Assembly: GCA_032191485.1 (NCBI GenBank)
Contig: JAVDOI010000012.1
Location: forward strand, 10,354,635 to 10,418,634
Origin: Leptoclinus maculatus
Taxonomy: Eukaryota; Chordata; Actinopteri; Perciformes; Stichaeidae
Direction of reading: 5' to 3'
DNA: 64,000 nucleotides
Shown: positions 12,171-22,901 of the stretch, piece by piece
Numbering within the stretch: position 1 is the stretch's first letter
How the letters are laid out: each line of letters opens with the position of its first letter
Made by a program: the position numbers and the translations under genes
Notes under the pieces: generated by a model
Database searches by the model: none
What the model saw: the letters and a program-made list of their open reading frames with translations, nothing else
Told to the model about the DNA's origin: nothing

Positions 12171-13434
12171 GATAGTTGGTGGAGGAGCTGTGGGTCGGGA
12201 TTTAGCCCGGCCTCAAGGATGTCCGTGGTGCCCTGGACTCCCTGGCACTTTCTTGAGCTCCTGTCATCTTTTGTGGGAGGCAGCAGTGACACTTAATAAA
12301 GCCTCGCTGTGTGTAGCGCAAGCGGGAAGTCATGCGTTCCCTCGCTCCGAGATGCCATTCGCGCTGCTGTAATGAGCCCAGGCACCACGCTGTAGAGGCT
12401 ATTTAGGCTGGTCGCTCGGTCACTGTGGCTCAGTGCGCTGTGATGAGCTACTGGCACGGGCCTGCATGAGCAGAGTGGACAAGAGACATATGCTGAGCTA
12501 CTGAAGCCAGACTGCAGTGTCTCGCGTGGGATATGCATGGCACCAGTTTATAGATCTGAAGTGTTGACCCTCTGAAGTGGACTGTACCGTAAATGGGTAA
12601 CACTAGAACATGGTGCGTACTATCAGCGCTTCACTGTAATTATCTTATTGATATGCACGAGATTGTGATGACTGCTTTTAACTCTATATAACTAAAAGAT
12701 AAATAGCTACGGAGCAAATTGTAAATTGTTTCATACATTTCTAAAGCAAATCTGTGGACAGAGTCACTCAGCAAGATGAGAAAGTAGAAAGCCCTGCTGA
12801 TTATGTTATTATGTCTAATTAATCATCACCGCTTTATTGTACAATGCAACTTTAAGTGATGCTCTTTAAATGACTTTCCTTCCACTCAAAATGTCAGATA
12901 TGAGAGCTTTTGAAACGCAGATAATGAACCATGTCTGGAGCAGTGATAAATGGCAAAAACATTTTCTTCTTGTTGTTGTTTGTTTTTTTTAACTCGGCCG
13001 TACAGCCCAGAAAATTGCAGCTGCTCTTTCATTTACGCCTGTTGGCCTTGATCACTGGGGTGTAAAAACTAAATCGTTCCGTCCTGTCTTTTTATTCTTC
13101 TATTTCAAGAGGAACAGCGGAGAAAAGAACAAGAGAGAAATGTTAGCAGCACTCTTTCACACCTCAAATTGTAAGATAACCAAGGTCTGACTATAATCAG
13201 AACAGTTTGTTTATATGAAAGTAAATGTCTCTCTTAAAACAAACGTTCGTTAAATTAAACACAAAGACCGAGAAAGTGTGTCATTCCCCTCGATTCCAAT
13301 ACAGTTTCTTTTGTACAAACCCTGAAGTCATCGCATATTTCACTCGTGGCAGATGATGTGAGGCTTCTGCATCAAAGTCTTCTCAGCTTGTTCTAGGACA
13401 TCAGAGTTACATTAAGCCTAAAACTGGGTGCTAT

Positions 13435-13685
13435 TACTCATTACGTTGGGATTATGAAGTGAATAGTTGTGTCTATAATGCATTATAATCTGCTTCTAGC
13501 ACTGTAAAATGTGTAAATTATAAGCACACAGAAATATTCATAATGCAATAATCATAACACATTATAAGACATTTTATAATGATTTAATACTTGTGTGGGT
13601 CACTAGCTGACTTTTTGTTGTGCAAGGATCTGAGTGTATTATAATTCCTATAGTTTTAAAACGTTATAATATTTTTACAATGCAT
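13435..13685. repeat. ATAATGC/TTATAAT-rich repeat-like block
   Basis: Short palindrome-like words such as ATAATGCATTATAA and CATTATAAGACATTTTATAATG recur within 250 bp. The texture suggests an old dispersed repeat, but no ends or second copy were found in this window. Confidence 0.3.
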
Positions 13686-14154
13686 AGGTGGCCAAACTAC
13701 AGCTGGTGAATAAAAATAAACTAGAATATGGCTTGAGCATATTTCAAATAATAATGCACCGTTTGTAAATTGCACATCCCAGTTCATACACTGCCGACTG
13801 AATTCAGTGAAATGATCTCCGTCTTAACCTCTTAGCACAGAAAACCATATCGAACCATTTCAGCCTGTTTTACATCTTATATATGCATCGCAATCTCTTA
13901 AGTAGGCCCGTAGGCCATGAACAGAAAACAATATTTGGCAATATCTGCATGTAACTTTAATTATATACAGATTTACACATAATATTCTATTTCAAGTGGG
14001 CACTTAGGCCATGCACTGTATACGAGATTTTAAAGTATTGAATTAATACAATTTGAATTAAAAGTAGCAGATACATCAGCCCACGTATTTTCACCATATT
14101 GCTGAGCTGACTACGTGGTGTGAAGATAGCACTGTTTTTTTTTTTTGCATTTAC

Positions 14155-14225
14155 TATTGTTTGGCCGCGACACCTTATGTTTTTTTCTGTATATGGCCCA
14201 CAATCGAAAAAAGTTTGGCCCACCC
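14155..14225. repeat. probable fragment of an old dispersed element
   Basis: The end reads AAGTTTGGCCCACCCTGCTC, a phrase I recall from dispersed vertebrate repeats. There is no partner copy or inverted end in the window, so this is tentative. Confidence 0.3.
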
Positions 14226-14426
14226 TGCTCTAAATGGTGAAAACATATAATTAAACGGCGGCATAGGAAGTGTAGCCAACATGGGAAATGCCGGCAAGAC
14301 AATAAGTAGGATGGCACAGGTAGAGCCACAGATGGACAACAGACCAGGCTCCATCTGGAGGGGTCAGAGGGCAACGAGCAGAACCCAGACAGAGAGAGAA
14401 GAGACTGGCGTGCAGAGGCTACTCAC

Positions 14427-14543
14427 AGGGAATGGTGCGCAGGTACAGGTTGTCCCTGATCACCTGCTGGAGCTTATGGTCCAGGGAGCCCTTCTGAAAC
14501 TGCAGGCTGAGGTAGTGACGCAAATCAGTGTTCAGCACCTTAC
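14427..14543 (-). CDS. magi3: magi3 internal coding exon, start of guanylate-kinase-like region
   Basis: Read on the minus strand, this 117-bp exon gives 38 full codons plus a split codon at each end. The peptide includes DLRHYLSLQFQKGS, LDHKLQQVIRD and NLYLRTIP, which match the stretch between the first PDZ domain and the guanylate-kinase-like core of vertebrate MAGI3 nearly residue for residue (from memory). SLQFQKGS and HKLQQV fit MAGI3 better than MAGI1 or MAGI2. The acceptor is a long pyrimidine tract ending TCTAG, with a CTGAC branch-point candidate about 30 bases upstream. The donor is T|GTGAGT. Phase is 1 at both ends, and the cysteine codon TGT is completed by the exon at 9124-9243. 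MAGI proteins are membrane-associated scaffolds at tight junctions and synapses that bind partners such as PTEN through PDZ domains. The exon is intact, with no stop or frameshift. The paralogue (magi3a or magi3b) and the exon number are not determined. Confidence 0.93.
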
Positions 14544-15658
14544 CTAGAGGAAAAGAAAGAGGAAGTCTGCGTCAGTCCAACAATTTAACCACATAGGAGG
14601 ACATCTACATTTAAATTCATAACAAGCTTACAACACAGTCCCCCGACAGACAACAACACGTGCTACAAGCCCTAAATCAAAAGGGCCAGGACAGCAATTA
14701 CTTGTACCTGACAAGGCTAGGTGCTAAACTGGCAAAGATATTGAAGCTGTGATGAATATTAAAATCCAGAGGCATGCGTAACAGAAAGCAGGAGGCATGC
14801 AGCATTAGGACTGTTGCTTCTCTGGAACAACAGCACTACTGGGCTGAGGAAGTGAAGGAGCTGAACAGTCATCTTCAAAGAGCAGGGAAATTTACCATTC
14901 TCCTCTGAGCGACAGAATGTCAGCGAGAGGAAATAGGGAGATACAAAGAGAGAACGAAGAATCAGAGAGAGAAGTCCCTTGTGTTTGCTACAGTAGCGCT
15001 CTTCCTCTGTGCAGACTCCAGCTGTGCATGGGGCAGCAGCTCAGGAAGGGACATGCAGATGTGCTTTGAATATGGCTTCAGTTACTGTGGGCGTTAAAAA
15101 CCAGCGCCTCAAAGCCGTCTAGCAGGGGGTACACAATTAACCTCATACAGAAGACCACTAATCTACATGCTGCAGTTGTTCTGACTGTGCAACACGCTCT
15201 GTAATGCGCCTCATCAAAATGGTTCCATGTTCGACATCTGCTTACTTTGTGTGCGGTTGCAAAACACACATCTCTACAAGGACGGAATGTGGGAATGTTT
15301 GCTGGCAATGTCTAAAAGATTCTCTGGCGCATGTGTTAAGTCCCGTAGGTCTGATGTTGACAAATCAAAATCAAGCAGAAGCCAGGCGGTGAGAGATCTG
15401 CATAGATCGAGGAACACCAGTCGGTAAGATAACACACCTCTGCCAGCAAGAAACCTACAGAGACTGTGAATACATGTCATGACTTTCCCTATCGTGGGAC
15501 TAATTCTGCTGTCGGCTAATCTCCTGATGAATACTTTACCATACTACAAAGTTTTGAGTGAGTGCGCCAGACGCTGCACACTCACAAATCATTGTAGACT
15601 TGCTTTGATTTTCGTATGAACCATTTTTTAACTCCATTCAAATCTATTTACCAATCTC

Positions 15659-15687
15659 CACACACACAAACACACACACACACACAC
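15659..15687. repeat. CA microsatellite, one interruption
   Basis: CA repeat of 29 bp interrupted by AAA. Confidence 0.9.
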
Positions 15688-16880
15688 AAAAGATCCCGTC
15701 TTTTGAACGAGTAGCAGAGTTCAAACGAGTATAAATTTGCAGAAAGAAACAGAATAAAACATGATCAGCCTGCGTCGTAACAAAGAGAAATATTCCCACA
15801 GTAAAACAAAAAATAAAACTTTTAAAGTGAGGAGCATCCTACGCATCCCACACTCAAGAATTCTACTCTGAAACTCGAACAGTATATTTTATGAGACCCA
15901 TTTTCAGCAGGAAGGATGGACTTGGCTGCTAGGGAATGAAAAGCTATCGCTTGCCAAATTCAAAAATATTGTACAATAAATTAATTTGTCTTATTTATCC
16001 CTTAAGGAGAAAAACAACAACTACCGTTGTGACTGCAGATCAGCAGCATTAAGTAGCCTGGTTGAGAGGGTTGATTCTCAAGCCTTAACATCTGCCAAAG
16101 AGGGACGTTGAAAATATTTGAGCTTTTGTAGTTTCTTGCTTTTAGGGTGTTCAACACAACTCAAAGCTTTTGCTGTGCAGTCACACACGCATAAGCTGAT
16201 AATTCAAGTGATTATGGATTTCCTAGGCTTTGTAGTGTGCCTGCTGCTTTTACTTGAGTTGAAACAGTAGCTGCAGCATGGCAGAGGTGCGAGAGAGGGC
16301 TGGGGCCGAGGGAAGCGTGGCTCTTCATTATATAACTCTATAGAGTTTTTACTGGCACGATGAATGTGAGGAATTTAGGTCAAGGAAACAAAAGCTGGGT
16401 CGGGCTACGCGTTGCAACTGGGAAGCCACAAGCCTGTGGTCCCTGTTCCCAGAAGCTATGAGACATGAAAAACCCCAAAACACACACAAACAATATACAT
16501 CCTATTCCCTCCCCTACCAGGTCAGGCCTGGGCCCGTGTTAAAGGGGACGGGAGTGATTCGGCCTTCACCAGGGCTTTTATCCTGCTTGGGATTTGCCGC
16601 CCCGGAACCATTTTCGTGAGCCGGTTTCTGGTCAACTGGTTTCAGTGTGCACAGTGGATGGAGCTAATTGTTACCACAGGATTCCTGCAGACCAAGGGTA
16701 GAAATCCCACTGGGTCACAAAATCAATCTCTCCGTCTCTCTCCCATGCACACACAAACACATGCAAATCACCTCCCCACGCCCAAAGCAAACTCCCTCTC
16801 AAGTGCTTCTAACAGTGCAGTCTTTGTGGCCCGCCTGTCAGGTTGTGTTAGCGTGCTACATCATATCTCCAGATACGGGG

Positions 16881-16881
<1 letters not shown>

Positions 16882-16909
<28 letters not shown>
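16882..16909. repeat. (GA)14 microsatellite
   Basis: 28 bp of GA followed by AAGGGAGGGAG. Confidence 0.95.
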
Positions 16910-16913
<4 letters not shown>

Positions 16914-17557
16914 GAGGGAGCAGCAACTCTCAGCTTCCCGCTAGGTTACAAGGCAGCGCATCGCTGGCCTGCCAGACTGGTAGTGCGAGGCATGCGGGAC
17001 ACAATAGAAGCCTTTGTGCCTTGTCATCTGGCCATTAGACACTCTCTCACACAGGGGGGAGTAGGTGGGGAAGGTGGGGGGAGGTCGCTCAAGGATGGCG
17101 AATCATTAAAAACAGAGGGACCGAGGGAGGACAGGGTGGAGGGGGATGTTTGTAGGGCGGAGTACGGATGATGCATGGGAACACACACGGAATCTCCTCC
17201 TGCCCTTTCACCGCATTCTATCGCTCCATCTCTGACTGTGCGTCGTTGCCTCCCTCGCTGTAGAGATTCATCACCCTGGGCGAGATCCCCACAGGGCTCC
17301 TCAACCCTGTTTGGATCACTTTCTTAATAGCTATTGGCCTTCCCTGCATCTCCCCCTTTTTCTTTCTTCCACCGCTAGCCACTTAACCTTTTGTTTTCTC
17401 TCATTATAGAAGCCTTTGCTTTCAAGTGATGTGTGCATCTCTACCTGTCGCTGGCTCCACTCACGCAGCCCCCCCCTCCCCCCCTCTCTGTCCAATAGAC
17501 AGGCATGAGACTGACAAATGCTGAAAAGGGAGGAACATTATCAACACAACATTTCTA

Positions 17558-17570
17558 GGGGGGGGGGGGG
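17558..17570. repeat. G13 homopolymer
   Basis: Thirteen guanines on the plus strand. A C8-T-C8 run lies about 80 bp upstream. Confidence 0.95.
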
Positions 17571-17768
17571 TGCTGGTGGCATGAATTTTCATTTTTAAAT
17601 ATGATCTTTAAAATTTAGCACTCTGGTGTACTCTGAGAATAACATTTAGTGATAAGACCATATTTACTCTTTAAGCAAAAGAATAATTTATTATTCAGTT
17701 ATTTATCACTATTTCAGCTCCAGTTGAACAGCTGGCTAGTTAGCTTGTGATTAGTTTTCATTGAACCC

Positions 17769-17935
17769 TGTTACTGTATGTCTTCATATTAACTTCTACT
17801 GTTACTGTACATCTTCATATTAACTTCTACTGTTACTGTATGTCTTCATATTAACTTCTACTGTTACTGTACGTCTTCATATTAACTTCTACTGTTACTG
17901 TATGTCTTCATATTAACTTCCACTGTTACTGTACA
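17769..17935 (+). repeat. 31-bp minisatellite, five full copies plus a partial
   Basis: The unit begins TGTTACTGTA and continues TGTCTTCATATTAACTTCTA plus C. Copies start at 17769, 17800, 17831, 17862 and 17893, and a sixth partial copy starts at 17924. Copies 1, 3 and 5 have TG after TGTTACTGTA, while copies 2 and 4 have CA and CG, so variants alternate. Confidence 0.95.
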
Positions 17936-18844
17936 GCTGTTAGAATAGTGGCCTATCTTCTATTTGCAATTAATATGCATTCAATCCAGTTCTATTATTT
18001 AAATTAAAATGATAATCTACTCTGGCTGTGGTCATTACAGTGAACAGTGTCTGGTAGTGTGATAAGAGGGCACGTGAGCCCTTGTTGCTGTACTTTATCT
18101 CCTTGGAGCAGAGGCTGCATTCAGCAGACCCTGCCTCATCAATGTATTTAAAACACTGTGACAGCAGGAAGCTGTACTCACGTCTGTTTAGACCTCCACC
18201 TTTATCCAGGCCCAGCTCCACTCACAGCTCAGCCCTGCGTCAAGCTGCACTACACAAACAGCCTCCTCTTTGACCTCATCATCTCATCAGTATCTGGGCC
18301 TTTGATTCTACTTTGAGTTAAAAAAAACACCCTGCCAGCAGATCCGCCGGTGTTCTGGTTTAACGTTAACGAGTGACCGCGTGAACTGAACCGGAACACG
18401 GGGGGGGGGCTTCATGTTTCATCACGTTACGTTTTTTCCTCCAAATTCGCGATAATGACGAACGTTAACAGTCGACAGAGTTCCGCATGCAGTGGACGTT
18501 AACTTAACCAGCAAGTCTGAACAATAACGGAACATAACGGAACTTAAACCGTAACGGAGGGAAATGAAGACGCTGTAGACATCTGAACGCTGATTGGACA
18601 AGACTCGACACGTCACATCAAAGATGTTTTATTGTGAAGATCACGACATCACCTTTTCTCCTCGTCTCACTCCAATCTGAGAAACGCTGGCTGGCCAGTT
18701 CGACGTACTCTGCTTTTTATCGTTATGTTAGCAAGCACATACATTAAGACAATGATACGAGTAGAAGCGCTCCGGATAGTTACGGAGTCACAGTGTGTTC
18801 ACATGTTCACACGCGATCGTCAGAGCCCACGGAGGTATTCTTAA

Positions 18845-18862
18845 CCCCCCCCCCCCCCCCCC
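18845..18862. repeat. C18 homopolymer followed by A8
   Basis: Eighteen cytosines and then eight adenines, inside the CpG-rich patch. Confidence 0.95.
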
Positions 18863-18916
18863 AAAAAAAATTCGGATTTACACTGATCTCAGAAATGGTC
18901 TCTGGAGTTCTAAAAA

Positions 18917-18941
18917 CGGCGGAAATCCGCCGAACGGCGGA
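18917..18941. repeat. three alternating 7-bp arms separated by AA
   Basis: CGGCGGA at 18917, its complement TCCGCCG at 18926 and CGGCGGA again at 18935, each separated by exactly AA. Confidence 0.85.
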
Positions 18942-19057
18942 AAAGTCTCATGCCTGAATAGATCAGCCCAGATGAAGGCAAATAGAAACCAAGCCCTCCC
19001 TCGGGCTCGTTCTAAAATTGCTATTACCGGTAGTTTTCAGCATTTTATACATCTAAA

Positions 19058-19092
19058 GGAGGAGAAGAGGGGAGAGGAGAGGAGAGGAGAGG
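19058..19092. repeat. GGAGA pentamer repeat
   Basis: About five imperfect to perfect GGAGA units. Confidence 0.85.
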
Positions 19093-19654
19093 CCTTACTT
19101 AGATAAATACAAATAAAAAGATGAACATTTGAATCCAAGTAAAGAGTGAAAACATATCAGATGGATGTACTAACAAAGCCCCCACTTTCTGTCTGTCTCT
19201 CTCTATCACACAGGAATGAAAAGAAAGCACATGCTGCTGCCCATCATCCTTTGCCCAGTCCCCTAGGACTTTTAGATTTTGGAATCTGCCATGGGAAAGC
19301 GCTACTCTCAGCTCACCTCACCATCTGTCATTTCCCGTAACTGATGTCAAAACTATTGAAGCGCTTTGCGAAAAGTCTTTCATTGAGAGACAAGTTGTTT
19401 TTCAGCCAAAAGACCGGACTCAAGAGCTCAAGTCCCTCTACTATTGTAAAACAGGTTTAGCGGTGTGGACAACCATTTTTGACTCAACTTTACTGCTGTA
19501 ATGGAAACAATCAAAAGCTACAGCGCATCAAAGACTTGAAAAATTGCCAAATTCCAAAAGTCTTTTGGAAAAAAATAACATCGCTTTGACTTGATTGCCA
19601 AATTTTCTGGCAGAATTCAGTAGAAATAAGACTAAAACAATGTGTGAGGCTCTG

Positions 19655-19790
19655 TGAACTTGTACTTGGGCAAAGCAGTTATTTGAGCTAAATGCTAATA
19701 TATGCATGCTAACATGCTCACAATGATAATGCAAGCATGCTGATGTTTGGGTTTGCTCATAAACCATAGTGTTGGACAAATTTTAAGCTA
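19655..19790 (+). repeat. R1 interspersed repeat, partial copy
   Basis: Shares GAGCTAAATGCTA, GCATGCTAACATGCT and CATGCTGATGTT in the same order with the copy at 45754-46158. It ends in ATAAACCATAGTGTTGGACA-type sequence that recurs in related form in other copies. Non-coding. The class (LINE tail or other) is not established. Confidence 0.7.
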
Positions 19791-20907
19791 CTCTGCCAAA
19801 AAGCAAAAAGACTCGTCTTCTGTGACATCCCTGCAGCTCGGCTTGCTCCCTGGCACACCAGCATGGCCTCACTTCAACAGGGCCAAAACAATTGACTATA
19901 GCAGTGAAGATATTTACCAAGGCATCCAGTAAATGGGCAGTCAAATTACAACGGGCTTGCACTGACACAATGTCTTTATTAAATGAGAGCGGAAGCTATG
20001 CAGAGATGTCTCCAGCATGGGTGTCAGTGGGTGTCTAATCAGGCAATTCTCTGACAGTAGTGCAGCTCCGGAAACAGCGAAAAAGCCACCACCATCTGCT
20101 AATTACCACCTTGTTAGGTTCATTCGGCATTTCGGGGTAACAGAATGTCCTGCCTCATTTTGTGTGACAGGCAGAGAGAGAATAAACAGTGTATTGGCAT
20201 CTAAGAGACACCCAGTTTCCTCACTTTCTCCTTAAAATGGCAATTTGGTTCTCTCTTTAAAGAGCAGCAGGCACAGATAGAGAGACATTTTGTGTTCCAA
20301 CACCAATGGTCTCATCCCCCAAACACATGCTCATGTTCACTACAAGTGATAGTGGTATAAGCACGACCACTCCCCCTTAAACACCTCTCCTTGTAATAGG
20401 AGAGGCGTGGAGTGTTTTCTCACAAGCCCCGTTGCTCGTATTGCCACTGTCCGAGCTCAGAGCTGTAATTGTCCAACAAAAAAAAGTAGTCAGTGTGAAG
20501 TCAATTAGTAGCAGCAGCACCCAAGAGATTAATTATGGATGGAGGTGGGCTTTGGGATGAAAAATGTCACATGAAGGAAATCAATGTCCCCAATCGCCCT
20601 TTTCTTCTCTCAGGCTAGATACATCCCCCTTAAAATCCAATTAGTGGGATGGTATCTCAACATAAGGTCAGTCTGGGTGTTTTTTTGCTATAAAATAACT
20701 AATGACCAGGTCGAAAACCACCTCATACAACTTCCACTTTCCACAAGATCTTGTCCTTAGCAACATGTTTAATAGCAGAATTCTTAAGCCATGAGTGTCA
20801 AATTCCTATTGTTAACACAAGACAGACGGGGGTTGAGATGCTGGAGGAGGAGAGACTGTGTGGTACTATTTTGGGCTTGCTGTGCCACAAGGACAATGGC
20901 ATTATCC

Positions 20908-20946
20908 CTGCACCCTTGCAACAAGGGTGCAGGCCCTGCACCCTTG
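20908..20946. repeat. alternating foldback: arm, reverse arm, arm
   Basis: CTGCACCCTTG (20908-20918), then after CAA its exact reverse complement CAAGGGTGCAGG (20922-20933), then after one C CCTGCACCCTTG (20935-20946). The central arm can pair perfectly with either neighbour. Confidence 0.9.
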
Positions 20947-21322
20947 ACAAAATAGCACGATCAACTCTTAATTGAAAGGAATGGTCTTGCTACACATTGC
21001 GTGCCGGCTTAATGTTGCGTGCTTATTCTAGTGAATGTGATAATCATCAGAGCACTTGGCAATAGACACAGATGGTGTCCCAAAGCACTCAGCACTCAGA
21101 AATATATTCTTCGCTCCGGATGGCTTGCCTGCTATTGTTGGCCGACTGTACTAAATATCCATTAGTTACATGTTTGAGATAAAACTGGCTCTGTGCTTTC
21201 TTGGCTCATTTAATAGTACACACGTATTCCTGTTGATAACTTTAGAGCATCCAGAGGTGAGACCACATATGTTCAAGGTACCCCGTCCTCCCTAATCACT
21301 GTGTTGCAGCATGTGACAAGCT

Positions 21323-21341
21323 CCCCCCCCCCCCCCCCCCC
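21323..21341. repeat. C19 homopolymer
   Basis: Nineteen consecutive cytosines, the longest G/C homopolymer in the window. Confidence 0.95.
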
Positions 21342-21794
21342 AGACAGTGAGAGGTAACCTTGAAATTGTCCTTTCTAATCCCATTGTGGCTTAGAGGAAG
21401 ACATTTAACAAAAAAAACTGAGCCTCTCTCGTCTTGTCTGTCCCTTTTGGATTCTTCGCTGGGGCAGGGAGGTGAAAGAACAGTCACAGTCACCCCGCAG
21501 CCCTCCCCTCTCCTGTCGACGTCCTGTGATGTGCAGCAGACTGACAGATCGTGACATTAACCTCTCCTTCGCCCAGTGTCCATGTCCAACCGCTTCTATG
21601 AGCACTGCTATCTGCCCTGCAGTCTGTCATTTCTAGTACAGCTGAGTGGACTCTCCCACCACCACCACTGCAGTTGTTAGGGGTTTCCAGTGCCGACTTT
21701 TAGTATGTTAGAGGGGTAAATTAGGAATAACTTTGCTGGTTTTCATTTTTCTGGTGCTGTAGTCACCGACTAGTATATTGTTTTAACTATATGT

Positions 21795-22004
21795 CAATGT
21801 CGCTTTGTCTCTCTGTTGGTCTGTCGGTCCACCACTTCTGTCCAGACTGAAATATCAGCTATTAGTACAGACATTCATGGTCCCCAGAGAATGGATCCAA
21901 ATGAATCATTTGGTTATCCCTCGACTTTACCTTAGCACCACCATGAGGTTCACGTTTGAGTTTTTGTAAAATGTCTGCACAACAATCAGATGGATTGCCA
22001 TAAC
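21795..22004 (-). repeat. R1 interspersed repeat, reverse-oriented copy ahead of a T16 run
   Basis: Contains, in reverse orientation, the words GACCATGAATGTCTGTAC and ATATTTCAGTCTGGA that mark the later part of R1. It also includes TGGATTGCCAT at its end, followed by 16 thymines. Confidence 0.65.
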
Positions 22005-22221
22005 TTTTTTTTTTTTTTTTAAGACAGTCATGTTTAATGCAAAAGGCACGTCAGCCTCCGAGCAACATGCTCTCTTCGCCCCATTGTTCATTTGCCTAAT
22101 TTGTTGTGTGGAGATGAAGCAGCTCCCTTCTGCAATGTGCATCATCAAAAGCCTGCTGCTGTTTGCCATCGCCGCGGTTTCAAACCTCCGTCTGTCTATC
22201 TGCACACAGACACACACCTGC

Positions 22222-22419
<198 letters not shown>

Positions 22420-22859
22420 AGCCCGCGGGCCAACAAAAACTCTGCAAGTTGCACGTGAGCATACACACAAGCTTCCAGAGACACTGAATGAGAAGCAGAG
22501 ATCAAAGAGGGTAACAATCTTTTTCTCCTCATCTCCGTGATAGAGAGTGATCTTTATATCCCATCGAATGGAGAGGGGGGGACAAAGGGTTTCATTGTAA
22601 TCAGTGGATCAGAGGGAATGAAAGAAGTGACATGGGTAGAGATCAATCCGTGTAATATTGAAGGATCGGAGAGAGGGTGGAACCACACGGAGATAGATGG
22701 AGCAGCAGCCGGAGCTTCTGCAGCTCTGTGGTTTACGGTTCTGCAGAGCAAGTAAAGTGACGTGCTCTTAGCCCTAATAACTTGGGCTGTCACTGACAAT
22801 ATGCCATCCGATGCATCAGAGCGAACCCCGGGGGACACAAAAGTCTCTCCATCTTGCAC

Positions 22860-22900
<41 letters not shown>

Positions 22901-22901
22901 C
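22860..22901. repeat. compound (CT)10(CA)10 microsatellite
   Basis: CT repeat to 22880 switches directly to CA. Confidence 0.95.

Larger units (their letters stand above)
9244..14426 (-). other. complete magi3 intron between the two exons
   Basis: 5,183 bp bounded by a GTGAGT donor (14426 downward) and a GGCAG acceptor (9244). It contains a TA/A simple repeat (12134-12170), an ATAATGC-rich repeat-like block (13435-13685) and a probable old transposon end near 14155-14225. An AT-rich block with many TAAT cores lies at 11570-11735. The remainder (9300-11500, 12200-13400) shows no coding or repeat signal I can support. Confidence 0.85.
18340..18960. other. CpG-rich patch in CpG-poor intron
   Basis: Eight CpG dinucleotides occur between 18345 and 18400, and the density stays high to about 18960, whereas the flanking kilobases have few. 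It contains repeated TAACGGA/AACGTTAAC words (18530-18560) and a C18A8 run. It could be a CpG island, an alternative promoter, or a young repeat that has not yet lost its CpGs. Confidence 0.5.
14544..19650. other. intronic block: minisatellite, CpG-rich patch, homopolymers
   Basis: Contains CA and GA repeats (15659, 16882), a G13 run (17558), the 31-bp minisatellite (17769-17935), a CpG-rich patch (18340-18960) and C18 (18845). A short exon-like open stretch on the plus strand lies at 15227-15427. The rest (14600-15200, 15700-16800) shows nothing I can name. Confidence 0.6.

Noticed and set aside
17057..17085. Possible G-quadruplex
   Set aside because: Only three independent runs of three or more G with short loops. 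It does not meet the usual four-run pattern.
16616..17171. Overlapping plus-strand frames of 140 and 167 codons
   Set aside because: Two frames open at once around a GA repeat, no recognised domain, low-complexity arginine/glutamate run.
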